Assembly: GCA_005801205.1 (NCBI GenBank)
Contig: SYDJ01000218.1
Location: 1-46,941, forward strand
Source of the DNA: Gammaproteobacteria bacterium
Lineage (GTDB): Bacteria > Pseudomonadota > Gammaproteobacteria > Pseudomonadales > Cellvibrionaceae
DNA: 46,941 nucleotides
Direction of reading: 5' to 3'
The position numbers and the translations under genes are program-made. Positions 34,879 to 44,030 of the stretch are shown here, piece by piece; the stretch's first letter is position 1, and the number at the start of each line of letters is the position of its first letter. The notes beneath the pieces were generated by a model. The model searched no databases, was not told the DNA's origin, and was given only the letters and a program-made list of their open reading frames with translations.

Positions 34879-36666
34879 ATGTTAAACGTCGCCGCCTTCC
34901 CCCCACGCCTAAACACACCACCTCAACCAGAAATAGCCTATCAAGATACTTATGCCGATCTGATTGTAAATTACCTCGCTCAACTGGGTATAGACACTGT
35001 TTTCGGTGTTCCAGGCGGGGCTATTGAACCGCTCTTGAATTCACTTGCACGCAGCGAGCGCAGTGGTGGGCCGCGCTTGGTCGTCGCTCGCCACGAATGC
35101 GGTGCCGCTTTTATGGCCGATGGCTATTACCGCGAAACGGGCAAAATGGGCGTCGTTTTCAGCACCACAGGGCCAGGCGCTACCAATTTAATCACCGGCG
35201 TAGCCTCTGCCGCTGCCGATGAAATACCCATGCTCGTGATCACCGCGCAAACGCCCTTACCTAAATTCGGTAAGCGCGCATTACAGGAATCTAGCTGTAC
35301 CGCTGTCGATACTGTCAGCCTGTTTAGTCACATAACCCAATACAGCACCTTGGTATCACACCCAGAGCAACTGGAGAGCAAACTGGTCTCCGCGATTATG
35401 ACCGCGCACCGAGCACCCAACGGCCCTGTACACCTCAGTATTCCCGCCGATATTTTGCGCACGCCCGCCACTATCAACAGCCACATTCAAAGCGAGTTGT
35501 TGGTGCACAATTTTTCCATGACAGACGAAGCAGCCATTGCCCGCCTGTACGAGAAAATAAGCGCCGCCAAGAATATCGTCATGTATATCGGCAAAGGCGT
35601 CGGCGGTGCTAGCAAACAGATAATGGCGTTTCTCAAGCTTACCGGCGCACACTTTGTAACATGCCCTGTTGGCAAAAGTTGGGTGAATGAAAAACACCCG
35701 CAGTATCGCGGCGTTTATGGTTTTGCTGGCCACGATAGCGCCACTGCATTGCTGCAAGATAAGGAGGTGGATTTAATTTTGGCGGTAGGCACCGACCTCA
35801 ATGAACTCGGCACCCGTGGCTGGAACACCGATTTGCTCAATAGCAAACTCGTTCATATCGATTCTGTCATTGAACACTTTACCCGCTCCCCCATGGCCTC
35901 TGCCCATGTGCTTGGTCGAATAGATATCATTTTTGATCGCCTGTTAGTCACCATGCTTGAGGCGCATACATGGGGCAGAAAATGGAGTGCCCTGCACAGC
36001 GTCCGCAATATTAATGGCGGCTTTGCCACCTTGCGCAACCCTGAAAAATGCCTGAGTAATGACAGCCCTGTTAAACCCCAGCGCTTAATGCATCACTTAT
36101 CGCAACACTTGCCCGAGAATGCTCGCATTTTTGTCGATGCCGGCAACAGCTGGTCGTGGGCAACCCACTACCTTACCCGCAGCAACAATGAGGGTCTTTA
36201 TCGCATCGCTATGGGTTACGGCTCTATGGCGTGGTCGATAGGCGCGGCAATTGGCTCTGCCATTGGCAATCGCACTGCGCCTACCCTGTGTATTGTGGGC
36301 GACGGCTCCTATTTAATGAGCGCACAGGAAATTACCGTGGCCGCGCAACACCAATTGCCGGTGGTGTTTTTAGTCTTGAACGATGCCGCCATGGGCATGG
36401 TGATGCACGGCCAGCGCATGGGTCAGCAAGAATCCATTGGCTGGCAACTTAATACCGTTAACTACGCCGCCCTCGCGCAAGCCATGGGCGTTGACGGCAT
36501 GGTTATCGAATCGCCCGCCGAACTGGATGCAATCGACTTCAACGCGCTCTTCAATAAAAATGGCCCCACCTTGATTGATATACGCATCGACCGCAACGAA
36601 GTACCGCCCATGGATGACCGCATTAAAGGCCTCGCCGTGAACGGCTCTGCCACACCTGGCGGCTAA
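34879..36666 (+). CDS. Thiamine-diphosphate-dependent enzyme, acetolactate-synthase-like large subunit
   Basis: A 595-residue ThDP enzyme. The N-terminal PYR domain has the cofactor-activating Glu in VARHECGAAFMADGYYRE and FGVPGGAIEPLL; the central domain is Rossmann-like (ILAVGTDLNELGTRGWN). The C-terminal PP domain has the metal and ThDP motif CIVGDGSYLMSAQEITVAAQ ending VVFLVLNDAAMGM (GDG to ND). There is no regulatory-subunit (ilvN/ilvH) gene next to it, so it may not be the biosynthetic acetolactate synthase. Other ThDP families such as carboligases or decarboxylases fit as well. The first 25 residues are Pro-rich. A terminator follows. Confidence 0.85.
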   Translation: MLNVAAFPPRLNTPPQPEIAYQDTYADLIVNYLAQLGIDTVFGVPGGAIEPLLNSLARSERSGGPRLVVARHECGAAFMADGYYRETGKMGVVFSTTGPGATNLITGVASAAADEIPMLVITAQTPLPKFGKRALQESSCTAVDTVSLFSHITQYSTLVSHPEQLESKLVSAIMTAHRAPNGPVHLSIPADILRTPATINSHIQSELLVHNFSMTDEAAIARLYEKISAAKNIVMYIGKGVGGASKQIMAFLKLTGAHFVTCPVGKSWVNEKHPQYRGVYGFAGHDSATALLQDKEVDLILAVGTDLNELGTRGWNTDLLNSKLVHIDSVIEHFTRSPMASAHVLGRIDIIFDRLLVTMLEAHTWGRKWSALHSVRNINGGFATLRNPEKCLSNDSPVKPQRLMHHLSQHLPENARIFVDAGNSWSWATHYLTRSNNEGLYRIAMGYGSMAWSIGAAIGSAIGNRTAPTLCIVGDGSYLMSAQEITVAAQHQLPVVFLVLNDAAMGMVMHGQRMGQQESIGWQLNTVNYAALAQAMGVDGMVIESPAELDAIDFNALFNKNGPTLIDIRIDRNEVPPMDDRIKGLAVNGSATPGG

Positions 36667-36687
36667 GTTTACTTTTTTTGAACTCAT

Positions 36688-36729
36688 CTGGATCAGGCTG
36701 CCTTAAAAACAACCTGATCTAGATTTTTT
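36688..36729 (+). terminator. Rho-independent terminator after the ThDP enzyme
   Basis: CTGGATCAGG (36688-36697) pairs with CCTGATCTAG (36713-36722) over 10 bp with one G-T pair, then six T at 36724-36729. Confidence 0.75.
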
Positions 36730-36794
36730 AACCCCCACAAATGGCGCCAAGGTATTTATTCAGCTAGCATGAACTCTTAAGTGGAGAGCCATGC

Positions 36795-39320
36795 GTGTTA
36801 CCAAATACCGACAAGACTAACCCAGCAGCTTCAAGCGTCTGCATACTGATTGTTAACAACGACCCCTCAGCCCAGCAAAAAATCCGGGATTGTTTGCTGC
36901 CTTTTGGCTATTCCAAATTAATACTTGTCGATTCCGCAAAAAAAGCGCTGCGCTTTTTACGCAACCAACCTGTTGACCTTGTAATTGTGGATGTGGATAC
37001 CCCAGACCTTGATGGCTGGCGGTTATCGCGCCTTATTCGCTGCGGTATTTTGCACTGCCGATCTGACCTGCCTATTGTGATTACGGCCAGCACTTGGTGT
37101 GAGCGCATTGCTGAAGTGACTGCGCGCGAATACGGTATTAATTATTTACTGCCGCTCAATCACCTTGCCAAATTACCGAGTGTTATTCAGCAACTGACGC
37201 AAGAGCGCAGTCACGGGCTGCCTAAACCGACCCTGTTAGTGGTTGAAGATTCACCAGATACCTCAGACCTGATTGAGCGCGTACTCGCCTCTGCCTTTGA
37301 TATAGAAGTTGCTGCGGATGGTGCTGACGGCTTAGCGGCGTGGAAAGCAAAGCGCCACGATTTAGTCCTGTTGGATGTGATGCTACCCACCTTGTCTGGG
37401 CACGATATTCTGATTGATATACATCACACAGACCCCAGCCAGCCTGTGGTCATCATGACCGCACACACCACCATCGACCAAGCTGAAGAGTTGATGTTCA
37501 TGGGTGCTGTGGATTTTCTCCCTAAGCCTTTCCGCGCCGATCAACTGCGCAAAGTGTGTGACATTGCCATTCACCGCGAAGATTATTTAGTCAGTAACGC
37601 GCAATTTGCGTCGCGAGTAAAATCGCTAGAAGAGAGCGAATTGGCGTTTCGCCATCTCTATGAAAGCCATCACCAATTGCTCGATGATTTGCAATCGGTG
37701 GTTATGGAGTTGGATGAAACATTAAAAATCTGCTTTTTAAACCGCACGTGGGAAACCCTCATGGGCTACCCCATTGAAGACTCCATTGGGCGACCAATTG
37801 AAGATTTTACTGCGCCCGAAGACGCACAGCAGTTTGCCATTTTCAAAGAAAAAATCACCACCGCCATTCGCGAAAAAAAATCCAGCACTGAAATTGAACT
37901 CTGCCTGCACGATGTCAACCAACAAAAGATTTGGACTCAGCTAAAAATTAGCCACTCCACACGCAGCGAACAATTTTCAACACTAACCATCTGCCTCGAT
38001 AACATTACCGAGCGCCGCAAATCGCAAGAGCAGCTCAACTATTTGGCCATGCACGATTCGCTCACGGGTCTGCACAATCGCCACTACTTTGAATCCACAC
38101 TGGAACAACTTTCAGAAGACTCAAAACGCAATAAACGCCAACACGGCTTGGTCTACTTAGACCTCGATCACTTCAAAATCATTAACGATACCTTTGGCCA
38201 CCAAAAGGGCGACGAAGTACTGCGCGAAATGTCGGCACTGCTCAACCGCCGCATTCGCAAGCCGGATATCTTATGCCGCTTGGGCGGCGATGAATTTGCG
38301 GTGTTACTGCGCGATGTGAACGCGCAAGCCGCGCAAGATTTTGCGCGCGACATTCAAAAAATTATTGGCGAGTTTAGTTTTCAGCTACAAGAACAGCGCA
38401 TCAATTTGGGCTGCAGTATTGGTGTGACCATGATTGACGGCAGTATACCGAGTGCCGAAGAGCACTTTATGCGCGCCGATATAGCGCTCTATGTTGCCAA
38501 AGGCCGAGGCCGCAACCTTATTCACGTTTATGACCCAAAAGATAATGAAAGCGATGAGCTGCGCTTGCGCATCAACATCTCGCAAAAAATTCGTAAGGCC
38601 ATCTCTGAAGACAGAATGGTGCTCTACTTCCAACCCATTTACGATGTAGTCAACAGCAAAATTTCTTACTACGAAGCACTGATTCGTTTACGCGAACCTA
38701 ATGGCACTATTGTCGGCCCCGCTGAATTTATTCCCGCACTAGAAGCCGCCGGTGAAATGCATTTATTGGATCGCTGGATTATCAAGCTCGCCACGCGCAC
38801 GCTTAAAGAGCACCCAGCGTTAAATCACATCGCCATTAACCTGTCAGCGCAGGCATTTAAAGATGAAAACCTGGTGCCAACCATTTTAGAAAGTTTAAAT
38901 GTTACCGGCGTGAACCCAAATCGCATCACCTTTGAGCTGACCGAAAGCGCGAGCTTATTTAATTTAAATATCACCCAGCGCGTTATTGCTGAGCTGCATA
39001 AATTGGGTTGTAGTTTTTCGGTGGATGATTTTGGCTCCGGCTTCAGTAGCTTCGCCTACTTAAAAGATTTGCCCGCAGATTACATTAAGCTGGACGGTTC
39101 ATTTATTCAAAACCTGCATAAGGACACCATCGACCAAGCCTTAGTAAAAGCCATGATTCAAGTGATTCAAGCGCTGGGGAAAAAAGCGGTGGCGGAATAT
39201 GTAGAGAACGAAGAAATTCTACACATTTTAAAACGCATGGGAATCGATTTTGTACAGGGCTACCATATTGGGCGCCCAGCTCCGGTGGAGACATTACTCG
39301 CAAAAAAGACACGGGGGTAG
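36795..39320 (+). CDS. REC-REC-PAS-GGDEF-EAL c-di-GMP signalling protein
   Basis: An 841-residue cytoplasmic protein. REC1 (about 15-125) has an Asp in VIVDVDTPDLDG but lacks the usual Lys-Pro near its end (NYLLPLNHL). REC2 (about 147-262) is complete: VVEDSPD, LVLLDVMLPTLSG, DFLPKPF. PAS follows (about 295-415), then GGDEF with an intact motif (GGDEFAVLL near 496). The EAL domain (about 595-835) has YEALIRL, INLSAQAFKD, FELTES and DDFGSGFSSFAYLKDLPADY, so both enzymatic domains look active. The start is a GTG with GGAGAG seven bases upstream. An ATG four bases earlier in another frame stops after ten codons and could interfere with initiation. No cognate kinase adjoins. Confidence 0.92.
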   Translation: MLPNTDKTNPAASSVCILIVNNDPSAQQKIRDCLLPFGYSKLILVDSAKKALRFLRNQPVDLVIVDVDTPDLDGWRLSRLIRCGILHCRSDLPIVITASTWCERIAEVTAREYGINYLLPLNHLAKLPSVIQQLTQERSHGLPKPTLLVVEDSPDTSDLIERVLASAFDIEVAADGADGLAAWKAKRHDLVLLDVMLPTLSGHDILIDIHHTDPSQPVVIMTAHTTIDQAEELMFMGAVDFLPKPFRADQLRKVCDIAIHREDYLVSNAQFASRVKSLEESELAFRHLYESHHQLLDDLQSVVMELDETLKICFLNRTWETLMGYPIEDSIGRPIEDFTAPEDAQQFAIFKEKITTAIREKKSSTEIELCLHDVNQQKIWTQLKISHSTRSEQFSTLTICLDNITERRKSQEQLNYLAMHDSLTGLHNRHYFESTLEQLSEDSKRNKRQHGLVYLDLDHFKIINDTFGHQKGDEVLREMSALLNRRIRKPDILCRLGGDEFAVLLRDVNAQAAQDFARDIQKIIGEFSFQLQEQRINLGCSIGVTMIDGSIPSAEEHFMRADIALYVAKGRGRNLIHVYDPKDNESDELRLRINISQKIRKAISEDRMVLYFQPIYDVVNSKISYYEALIRLREPNGTIVGPAEFIPALEAAGEMHLLDRWIIKLATRTLKEHPALNHIAINLSAQAFKDENLVPTILESLNVTGVNPNRITFELTESASLFNLNITQRVIAELHKLGCSFSVDDFGSGFSSFAYLKDLPADYIKLDGSFIQNLHKDTIDQALVKAMIQVIQALGKKAVAEYVENEEILHILKRMGIDFVQGYHIGRPAPVETLLAKKTRG

Positions 39321-39379
39321 CTGGCTAAGCCTGCTACCCATAAAGGCTCTACAAGAGCCAATCTCTGTTCATATTCCAA

Positions 39380-40102
39380 CTAACACGCATCTACCCCACC
39401 ATCCACACGCCAGATAGCACCTGTGGTGTAAGTCGATTCTAACTGCGCGACTATCACAGCGGCTATCTCATCCGCTTTACCAAATCTACGCAAGGGAATT
39501 GTAGATTCCATATGCGATTTTACCGCAGGAATCATCGCTTCATCTAAACCTAACTTGTGAATAATGGGTGTATCAACCGCACCGGGGGCAACCACGTTAA
39601 CACGCACACCTTGTGGTGCAAATTCAATCGCCAAACTTTTGCTAAAGGATTCTACTGCGCCTTTGGTTGCTGCATAGAGCGCTGCATTTGCAAGGCCGTT
39701 GCTCACAACCGCAGAAGATACGTTGGTAATACTGCCGCGTGTTTTCTCCAACGACGGCAAAAGGCCTTTAATTAAATCAAGTGGGCCACGCACATTGATA
39801 TTAAAAAACTCATCAAAATCTTCACTGGTACAAAAGCCTAAGGGCATAAAACGTGCGATAGCCGCATTGTTCACCAAGACATCAAGCGGCTTATCCGTAA
39901 ATTGCGCAATCAACTGCTGCACTTGCTCTGCATTTCCCATATCTGTAACAACGCCCACAACACCCAACTCACTGGCCGCTTGCGCAACGCGCGCCGCATC
40001 TCGGCCGCAAATAGTTACCGCGTAATTTTTTTCCTTTAATAATTTTGCTGTTGCAAATCCAATCCCTGAATTTCCACCGGTCACTAAGGCTACTTTTTGC
40101 AT
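39380..40102 (-). CDS. Short-chain dehydrogenase/reductase
   Basis: A 240-residue classical SDR: nucleotide-binding VTGGNSGIGFATAKLL, NNAAIARFMPL, catalytic Ser in TNVSSAVVSNG, and YAATKGAVESFSKSLAIEFA with the Tyr and Lys. PG-AVDTPII follows. The phosphate-binding region after strand 2 (ICGRDAARV) has an Arg, which often means NADP(H). AGAGG precedes the ATG. It is the last gene of the minus-strand operon with the receptor and the citrate-synthase-like pair, 28 bp after the previous stop. Substrate unknown; oxidation or reduction of a hydroxy or keto acid made by its neighbours is a guess. Confidence 0.88.
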   Translation of the reverse strand: MQKVALVTGGNSGIGFATAKLLKEKNYAVTICGRDAARVAQAASELGVVGVVTDMGNAEQVQQLIAQFTDKPLDVLVNNAAIARFMPLGFCTSEDFDEFFNINVRGPLDLIKGLLPSLEKTRGSITNVSSAVVSNGLANAALYAATKGAVESFSKSLAIEFAPQGVRVNVVAPGAVDTPIIHKLGLDEAMIPAVKSHMESTIPLRRFGKADEIAAVIVAQLESTYTTGAIWRVDGGVDAC

Positions 40103-40130
40103 ACTTACCTCTTAAAATTAGTTGAATTCA

Positions 40131-41021
40131 TTAAAGTGGGACTGCTCGCGCTGCAGCACCTTGATAATCCAGATCATCACAACGCAAGGGTAAAAAACTA
40201 TTAGCAGGTTGATTGAAGGTATCTACATAACAAGCGGTTACCCCACTGGCAACCATCACGGCATACATGCGATAAACCTCCTCTGCAGTGAAGCCTTGAT
40301 CAGATAAAAATGCAGACATATATCCATTAATATTCATGCCCTCATCAAACTTTTCCATCAACACTTTTTCAATTTCATAGGCCAAGGTTACATGCTTGCC
40401 TTCACTAAAACCTAATTTTTTCCCAACTCGCTCCATGGTTTCTAATCGCTCATCACCTTTGGCGATGGGGCGAATATAACCCACGATATATGGCTTGCCG
40501 CGATTTGCATCTGTAATCTCCGCAACAATCTCTACCGCACTCATTCCTTGTTGATGTTGCTTAAATGCACTCTGTATAAAGTTAACGCCATCTAATAAGG
40601 TGTATGGGCCATATGAACGAGAATCCGCAGCAAGCGCACCAATGGTTGTCGCCGCCACAACCGATGTACGAACTGTGCCCGCTAAAGCACCAATTTGATT
40701 GCACCAAATACGCGGGTCTGGCCAACTTAAACAGCCGTAAATGGCTTCTATCCAATCCGCTAAAGGTTTATCAACTAATTTTCCGGTTGCATTTAAAATT
40801 AAAATTTGAAAATACGTTTTCTCACCTACCAATTCTTCTAGCATGTTATAGCCATGGCTAAACACACCCTTACCAGGAAACCAACCACCGGTATTGCTAA
40901 TAATGCGGCCACGACGTTGATTTAAACATTCAATCTGCTGGGGATTACTTTGAGTGGAGTTGCTTTGAGTGGAGTTACTTTGGGTGGAATTATTGTGGGT
41001 GGGCTTAGCGCTGAATGTCAT
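40131..41021 (-). CDS. Citrate-synthase-fold protein B (citryl-CoA-lyase-like), active-site residues substituted
   Basis: A 296-residue protein from the ATG at 41021 (AAGGA eight bases upstream), overlapping gene A by 17 bp. It starts with a low-complexity NSTQS repeat, then shows the citryl-CoA lyase/citrate synthase plan: LILNATGKLVDKPLADWIEA, then WPDPRIWCNQIGALAGTVRT and the end DDLDYQGAAARAVP, which resembles the family tail. At the three canonical catalytic places I read Tyr for His (ADSRSYGPYT), Arg for His (VGYIRPIAKGDERL) and Asn for Asp (GMNINGYMSAF). Alignment is by eye. It may be non-catalytic, have another reaction, or need protein A as partner. Confidence 0.7.
   Translation of the reverse strand: MTFSAKPTHNNSTQSNSTQSNSTQSNPQQIECLNQRRGRIISNTGGWFPGKGVFSHGYNMLEELVGEKTYFQILILNATGKLVDKPLADWIEAIYGCLSWPDPRIWCNQIGALAGTVRTSVVAATTIGALAADSRSYGPYTLLDGVNFIQSAFKQHQQGMSAVEIVAEITDANRGKPYIVGYIRPIAKGDERLETMERVGKKLGFSEGKHVTLAYEIEKVLMEKFDEGMNINGYMSAFLSDQGFTAEEVYRMYAVMVASGVTACYVDTFNQPANSFLPLRCDDLDYQGAAARAVPL
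40947..40991 (-). repeat. Three 15-bp tandem repeats coding for NSTQS
   Basis: Units 40947-40961, 40962-40976 and 40977-40991 (ACTTTGAGTGGAGTT and close variants) encode three pentapeptides in the N-terminal tail of protein B. The tail precedes the folded domain and probably varies in length between strains. Confidence 0.8.
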
Positions 41022-41847
41022 AGTGTTCATCCTTCACAAAGGGCATAGCGGTAATGGGTTTATTGGCAAGCTCCAAACCATGCGCCAATAAACCGGGTGC
41101 GCCTAATAATTGAAATAAACTGCCACCGGCGCGGGGCTGAAAACCTAAATCGGCAAATACGGCGGCGGCAACGCCCGTGGTTAAAATGCCAACGCCATGC
41201 GCTTGTAATTCGGCGTTGACCGCACATGCCCAATGCAAGGCTTTACCCGCACCTTCTAATGCAACTAACCGCTGCGCGATATGGCTTGCCATTATTTCTA
41301 TGCCGCCATTGCGTACACCAAAGCCAAAAAACTGTGCGGATATTTTTTCTTGCCGTGTTTCTGATTCTGTTTTTACAACGGAAATAGTCGCCAAACAATC
41401 GGCAACACATTCAACGGGATTTGTATGTTGGTGTTTGCGAAAAAAGCGCATAGCCGGTTCAATTTCGCCTCCGCCCATATAATCCCCACCGAGCACCGCA
41501 GTGGCTATGGGCAATATATGCAGGGGTTCTGTTTTACCCACCCCCACATTCATGGCGGCGCGCGTGGCAGGGTGGCGCGGCCCCGGATTAATCAATGCAA
41601 TCATCAACTGTTGTAATAATTGCGCCTCTGCTTTGCTGGGCAATTCGCCGCGAAATAAACAATAAAAAACATCCACAAGGCTACGCTTTTCCATCAACTC
41701 AAAAAGATCGTATCCGTGACAAGAGGCTGATGCGGCAATGTAGGGATTATCGCTACTGGGTAACTCTTGCCAAATACGTGTTGCGGTGCGCTCCACAAAG
41801 GGTTCATTGCGGCTACGCACCTCATCGTGCTTGTGCTCTTGGGTCAT
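41005..41847 (-). CDS. Citrate-synthase-fold protein A, active-site residues substituted
   Basis: A 280-residue protein; I prefer the ATG at 41847 to a GTG three codons earlier, as GAGTGA lies six bases upstream. The plan is that of short citryl-CoA-lyase/citrate-synthase proteins: GYDLFELMEKRSLVDVFYCL, then FRGELPSKAEAQLLQQLMIA, and near the end FADLGFQPRAGGSLFQLLGA with PGLLAHGLELANKPI. At the His of the HGGA motif I read AVLGGDYMGGGE (Met), and at the His of GFGHR I read FGFGVRNGG (Val). The third catalytic Asp is also not evident. It follows the receptor stop by 13 bp and overlaps gene B. Confidence 0.7.
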   Translation of the reverse strand: MTQEHKHDEVRSRNEPFVERTATRIWQELPSSDNPYIAASASCHGYDLFELMEKRSLVDVFYCLFRGELPSKAEAQLLQQLMIALINPGPRHPATRAAMNVGVGKTEPLHILPIATAVLGGDYMGGGEIEPAMRFFRKHQHTNPVECVADCLATISVVKTESETRQEKISAQFFGFGVRNGGIEIMASHIAQRLVALEGAGKALHWACAVNAELQAHGVGILTTGVAAAVFADLGFQPRAGGSLFQLLGAPGLLAHGLELANKPITAMPFVKDEHYDIQR

Positions 41848-41860
41848 GGGATTCACTCAA

Positions 41861-44020
41861 CTATTGGAGGGCGTAGGTTATACCCAGCCACAGGCTGCGA
41901 GACTCCAAGGGGTAATCATCGGGAATGGTACCGCTACTCGGCTCGCGCGCATCGGCATTGGTTGCGTTGCGCAGGGCTAATTGCAAATCCACATCGGGCA
42001 ATAGATTTTTACGGTTCAAGGTTAAATTCAATAGCGTGTAATCTTTAATAGGCGCGCGCGTATCGCTGGTGGCACGCTCACGACCCCCTATCCAATATAA
42101 CTGGCTGTTAAGCGACCAATTGGGCGCCATCAACCAATTGAGATTTGCTTTAACCTGGTTTCCCGGCGCATCGGGAATGGGCTTATCCATTTTAGTATCA
42201 GTTGCATTTTGTTCTGAGTAACTCACGCCTAGCTGTAGCTGGCTCGTCGGTTTCCAATTTACCTCCCACTCAAAACCTTTACCGTCTTGCGCGTTAAAAT
42301 TCCGTGCTGTTTTTGTTGTAGCCCCCTGATCGGATACAAAATCAATCATATCCTTGGCTTGGTAGCTAAACAGCGTAAAGGTAGATTGTAGGTTGTTGGT
42401 TGCACGGTAGTTGAGCGACCACTCTTCACTCTTAATTTGTTCAGGCCGTAACTGCGAGTTACCTAAACTCACGGGATTATTTTTGTAGTGCAACTCAGAA
42501 AAAGAAGGTGCTCGAAAGGCGCTGCCAAACAGTAATTTACTCGTCAAACTTTCATTTGCCGCCCATACCAAAGCAATACGCGGGTTGGTTGTAGTGCCAA
42601 AGTCTGAATAATTGTCATAACGCACGCCGGCAGTTAAATTCCAATCTCGCGCCACATGCCATTCATCTTGAACCGACAAGTATTTAACACGTCTGGTGCT
42701 ATCCACTAAAAACACATTGGGCGTGTTTGTTACAGTCGTTAGCGTACCGTCAACCACGGCAGGCAGTGGCGATTTATCCAACACACCGGGGCCAAAATTT
42801 TTGCTTTCTGTGGTATGAATACTTTGCTCTCTCACCCCTATATTTAGGCGGATTCGCTGAGACTCAAAACCGTTATAGATTGAAATAAAATCAAATTTTG
42901 TGTCTCGCGTTAGGCCACCAGGGTTTCCTTTTAAGCCGTCTTTAAATACAGATACACCAACGGGCGCTACAAAATCTAGGTTGCCATCTGCACCTATGGG
43001 AACAACCGTACCGGCTGGTAATAGCGTGAATTGTGCCTTCAAATCGTAAAGCATATGACTTAGGCGAATACTGCTATCCCAATTGCTAGCGCTTTTTTGG
43101 AAGTGGTATGCGACATCTGCCATCAACAACCGATCGTCATCTCGACCGGTAGGGTCAAGTGCCTGCGCCCCACCAGCCCCTATACCGGCATTTATGGATG
43201 CCCAACTCCATAGGTTTGCCTGAATTTGATCTGAGCTAATGGAAAGGTGGGAATCAACAACTTTGTAGCGAGTAGAAAGTGACCCAGGCGCAAGTGACGC
43301 ACGAGTACCAAGTGCGGCATCCAATGCGGTCTGTAAGTCTGCGGTTACTGTGCGAGAAGAGTCACCATCGGTTTCTGCATAGGCCACATCAAATGAAATA
43401 CCAACACCGTTCCATTGCCTAGCCGTTTGTAACCACAATTCTTTGCTATTGAATGAACCTGTACGTGCACCTAAGGTTGTATTTTCTACCGCTGTTGCAT
43501 CTTTGGTAATGACATTAACAACGCCCGCAAAGGCATCCGCACCATAAATAGCAGAGCCGGGGCCGCGAATAACCTCTATTCGCTCAATACTGGACACGGG
43601 CAAGCGAAATAACACGGGGCGGCCACCATTCACCGAGCCTTGAACAGGTACACCGTTCAACATCACCAATACTTGAGCGTTAAACCCCGTGTGTATACCG
43701 CGAATAGATTCCACCGAATCCAAACGGCTCAAGGAGGAAAGCGATATATGCAACCCTGGTACAGTTTCTAATACGTCATCTAACGTGCGTGCACCCATAG
43801 CCTCAATTTGCGCTGCGTAGATAACAGATGCAGTAGCAGGTGCTTTATCAAGTGAGGTGCTGTTGCCTGTAGCAATCGAAATTTGAACCTGACTTAATTC
43901 AGCCAAAGAGAGATTGTAAACATCTAAAGATGAATTCGTTTGTGATTGTTTGTCCGCATGGGCCAATGCGCTAGCGGCACAGATACATAACGGTAAGAAT
44001 GCTTTGGCAAATAATTTCAT
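41861..44020 (-). CDS. TonB-dependent outer-membrane receptor
   Basis: A 719-residue receptor with a signal peptide of about 22 residues (ends ASALAHA). The plug domain (about 45-165) has VSSIERIEVIRGPGSAIYGA and DAFAGVVNVITKDA, preceded by a clear TonB-box-like region SLAELSQVQISIATG. A 22-strand barrel fills the rest, with FGSAFRAPSFSELHYKNNP and a closing strand LWLGITYALQ. The family resemblance is to BtuB/colicin-receptor-type proteins such as those for vitamin B12 or siderophores. The kinase gene ends 10 bp upstream and the citrate-synthase-like pair follows, so regulation and metabolism of its ligand are probably encoded by the same operon. The ligand is unknown. Confidence 0.92.
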   Translation of the reverse strand: MKLFAKAFLPLCICAASALAHADKQSQTNSSLDVYNLSLAELSQVQISIATGNSTSLDKAPATASVIYAAQIEAMGARTLDDVLETVPGLHISLSSLSRLDSVESIRGIHTGFNAQVLVMLNGVPVQGSVNGGRPVLFRLPVSSIERIEVIRGPGSAIYGADAFAGVVNVITKDATAVENTTLGARTGSFNSKELWLQTARQWNGVGISFDVAYAETDGDSSRTVTADLQTALDAALGTRASLAPGSLSTRYKVVDSHLSISSDQIQANLWSWASINAGIGAGGAQALDPTGRDDDRLLMADVAYHFQKSASNWDSSIRLSHMLYDLKAQFTLLPAGTVVPIGADGNLDFVAPVGVSVFKDGLKGNPGGLTRDTKFDFISIYNGFESQRIRLNIGVREQSIHTTESKNFGPGVLDKSPLPAVVDGTLTTVTNTPNVFLVDSTRRVKYLSVQDEWHVARDWNLTAGVRYDNYSDFGTTTNPRIALVWAANESLTSKLLFGSAFRAPSFSELHYKNNPVSLGNSQLRPEQIKSEEWSLNYRATNNLQSTFTLFSYQAKDMIDFVSDQGATTKTARNFNAQDGKGFEWEVNWKPTSQLQLGVSYSEQNATDTKMDKPIPDAPGNQVKANLNWLMAPNWSLNSQLYWIGGRERATSDTRAPIKDYTLLNLTLNRKNLLPDVDLQLALRNATNADAREPSSGTIPDDYPLESRSLWLGITYALQ

Positions 44021-44030
44021 AGCGGTCGGC

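Noticed and set aside
39345-39359. GGCTCT/AGAGCC hairpin between convergent genes
   Set aside because: Only 6 bp of stem and no T tract; not strong enough to call a terminator.
40947-40991. Possible CRISPR-like repeat array
   Set aside because: Units are contiguous 15-bp coding repeats without spacers.
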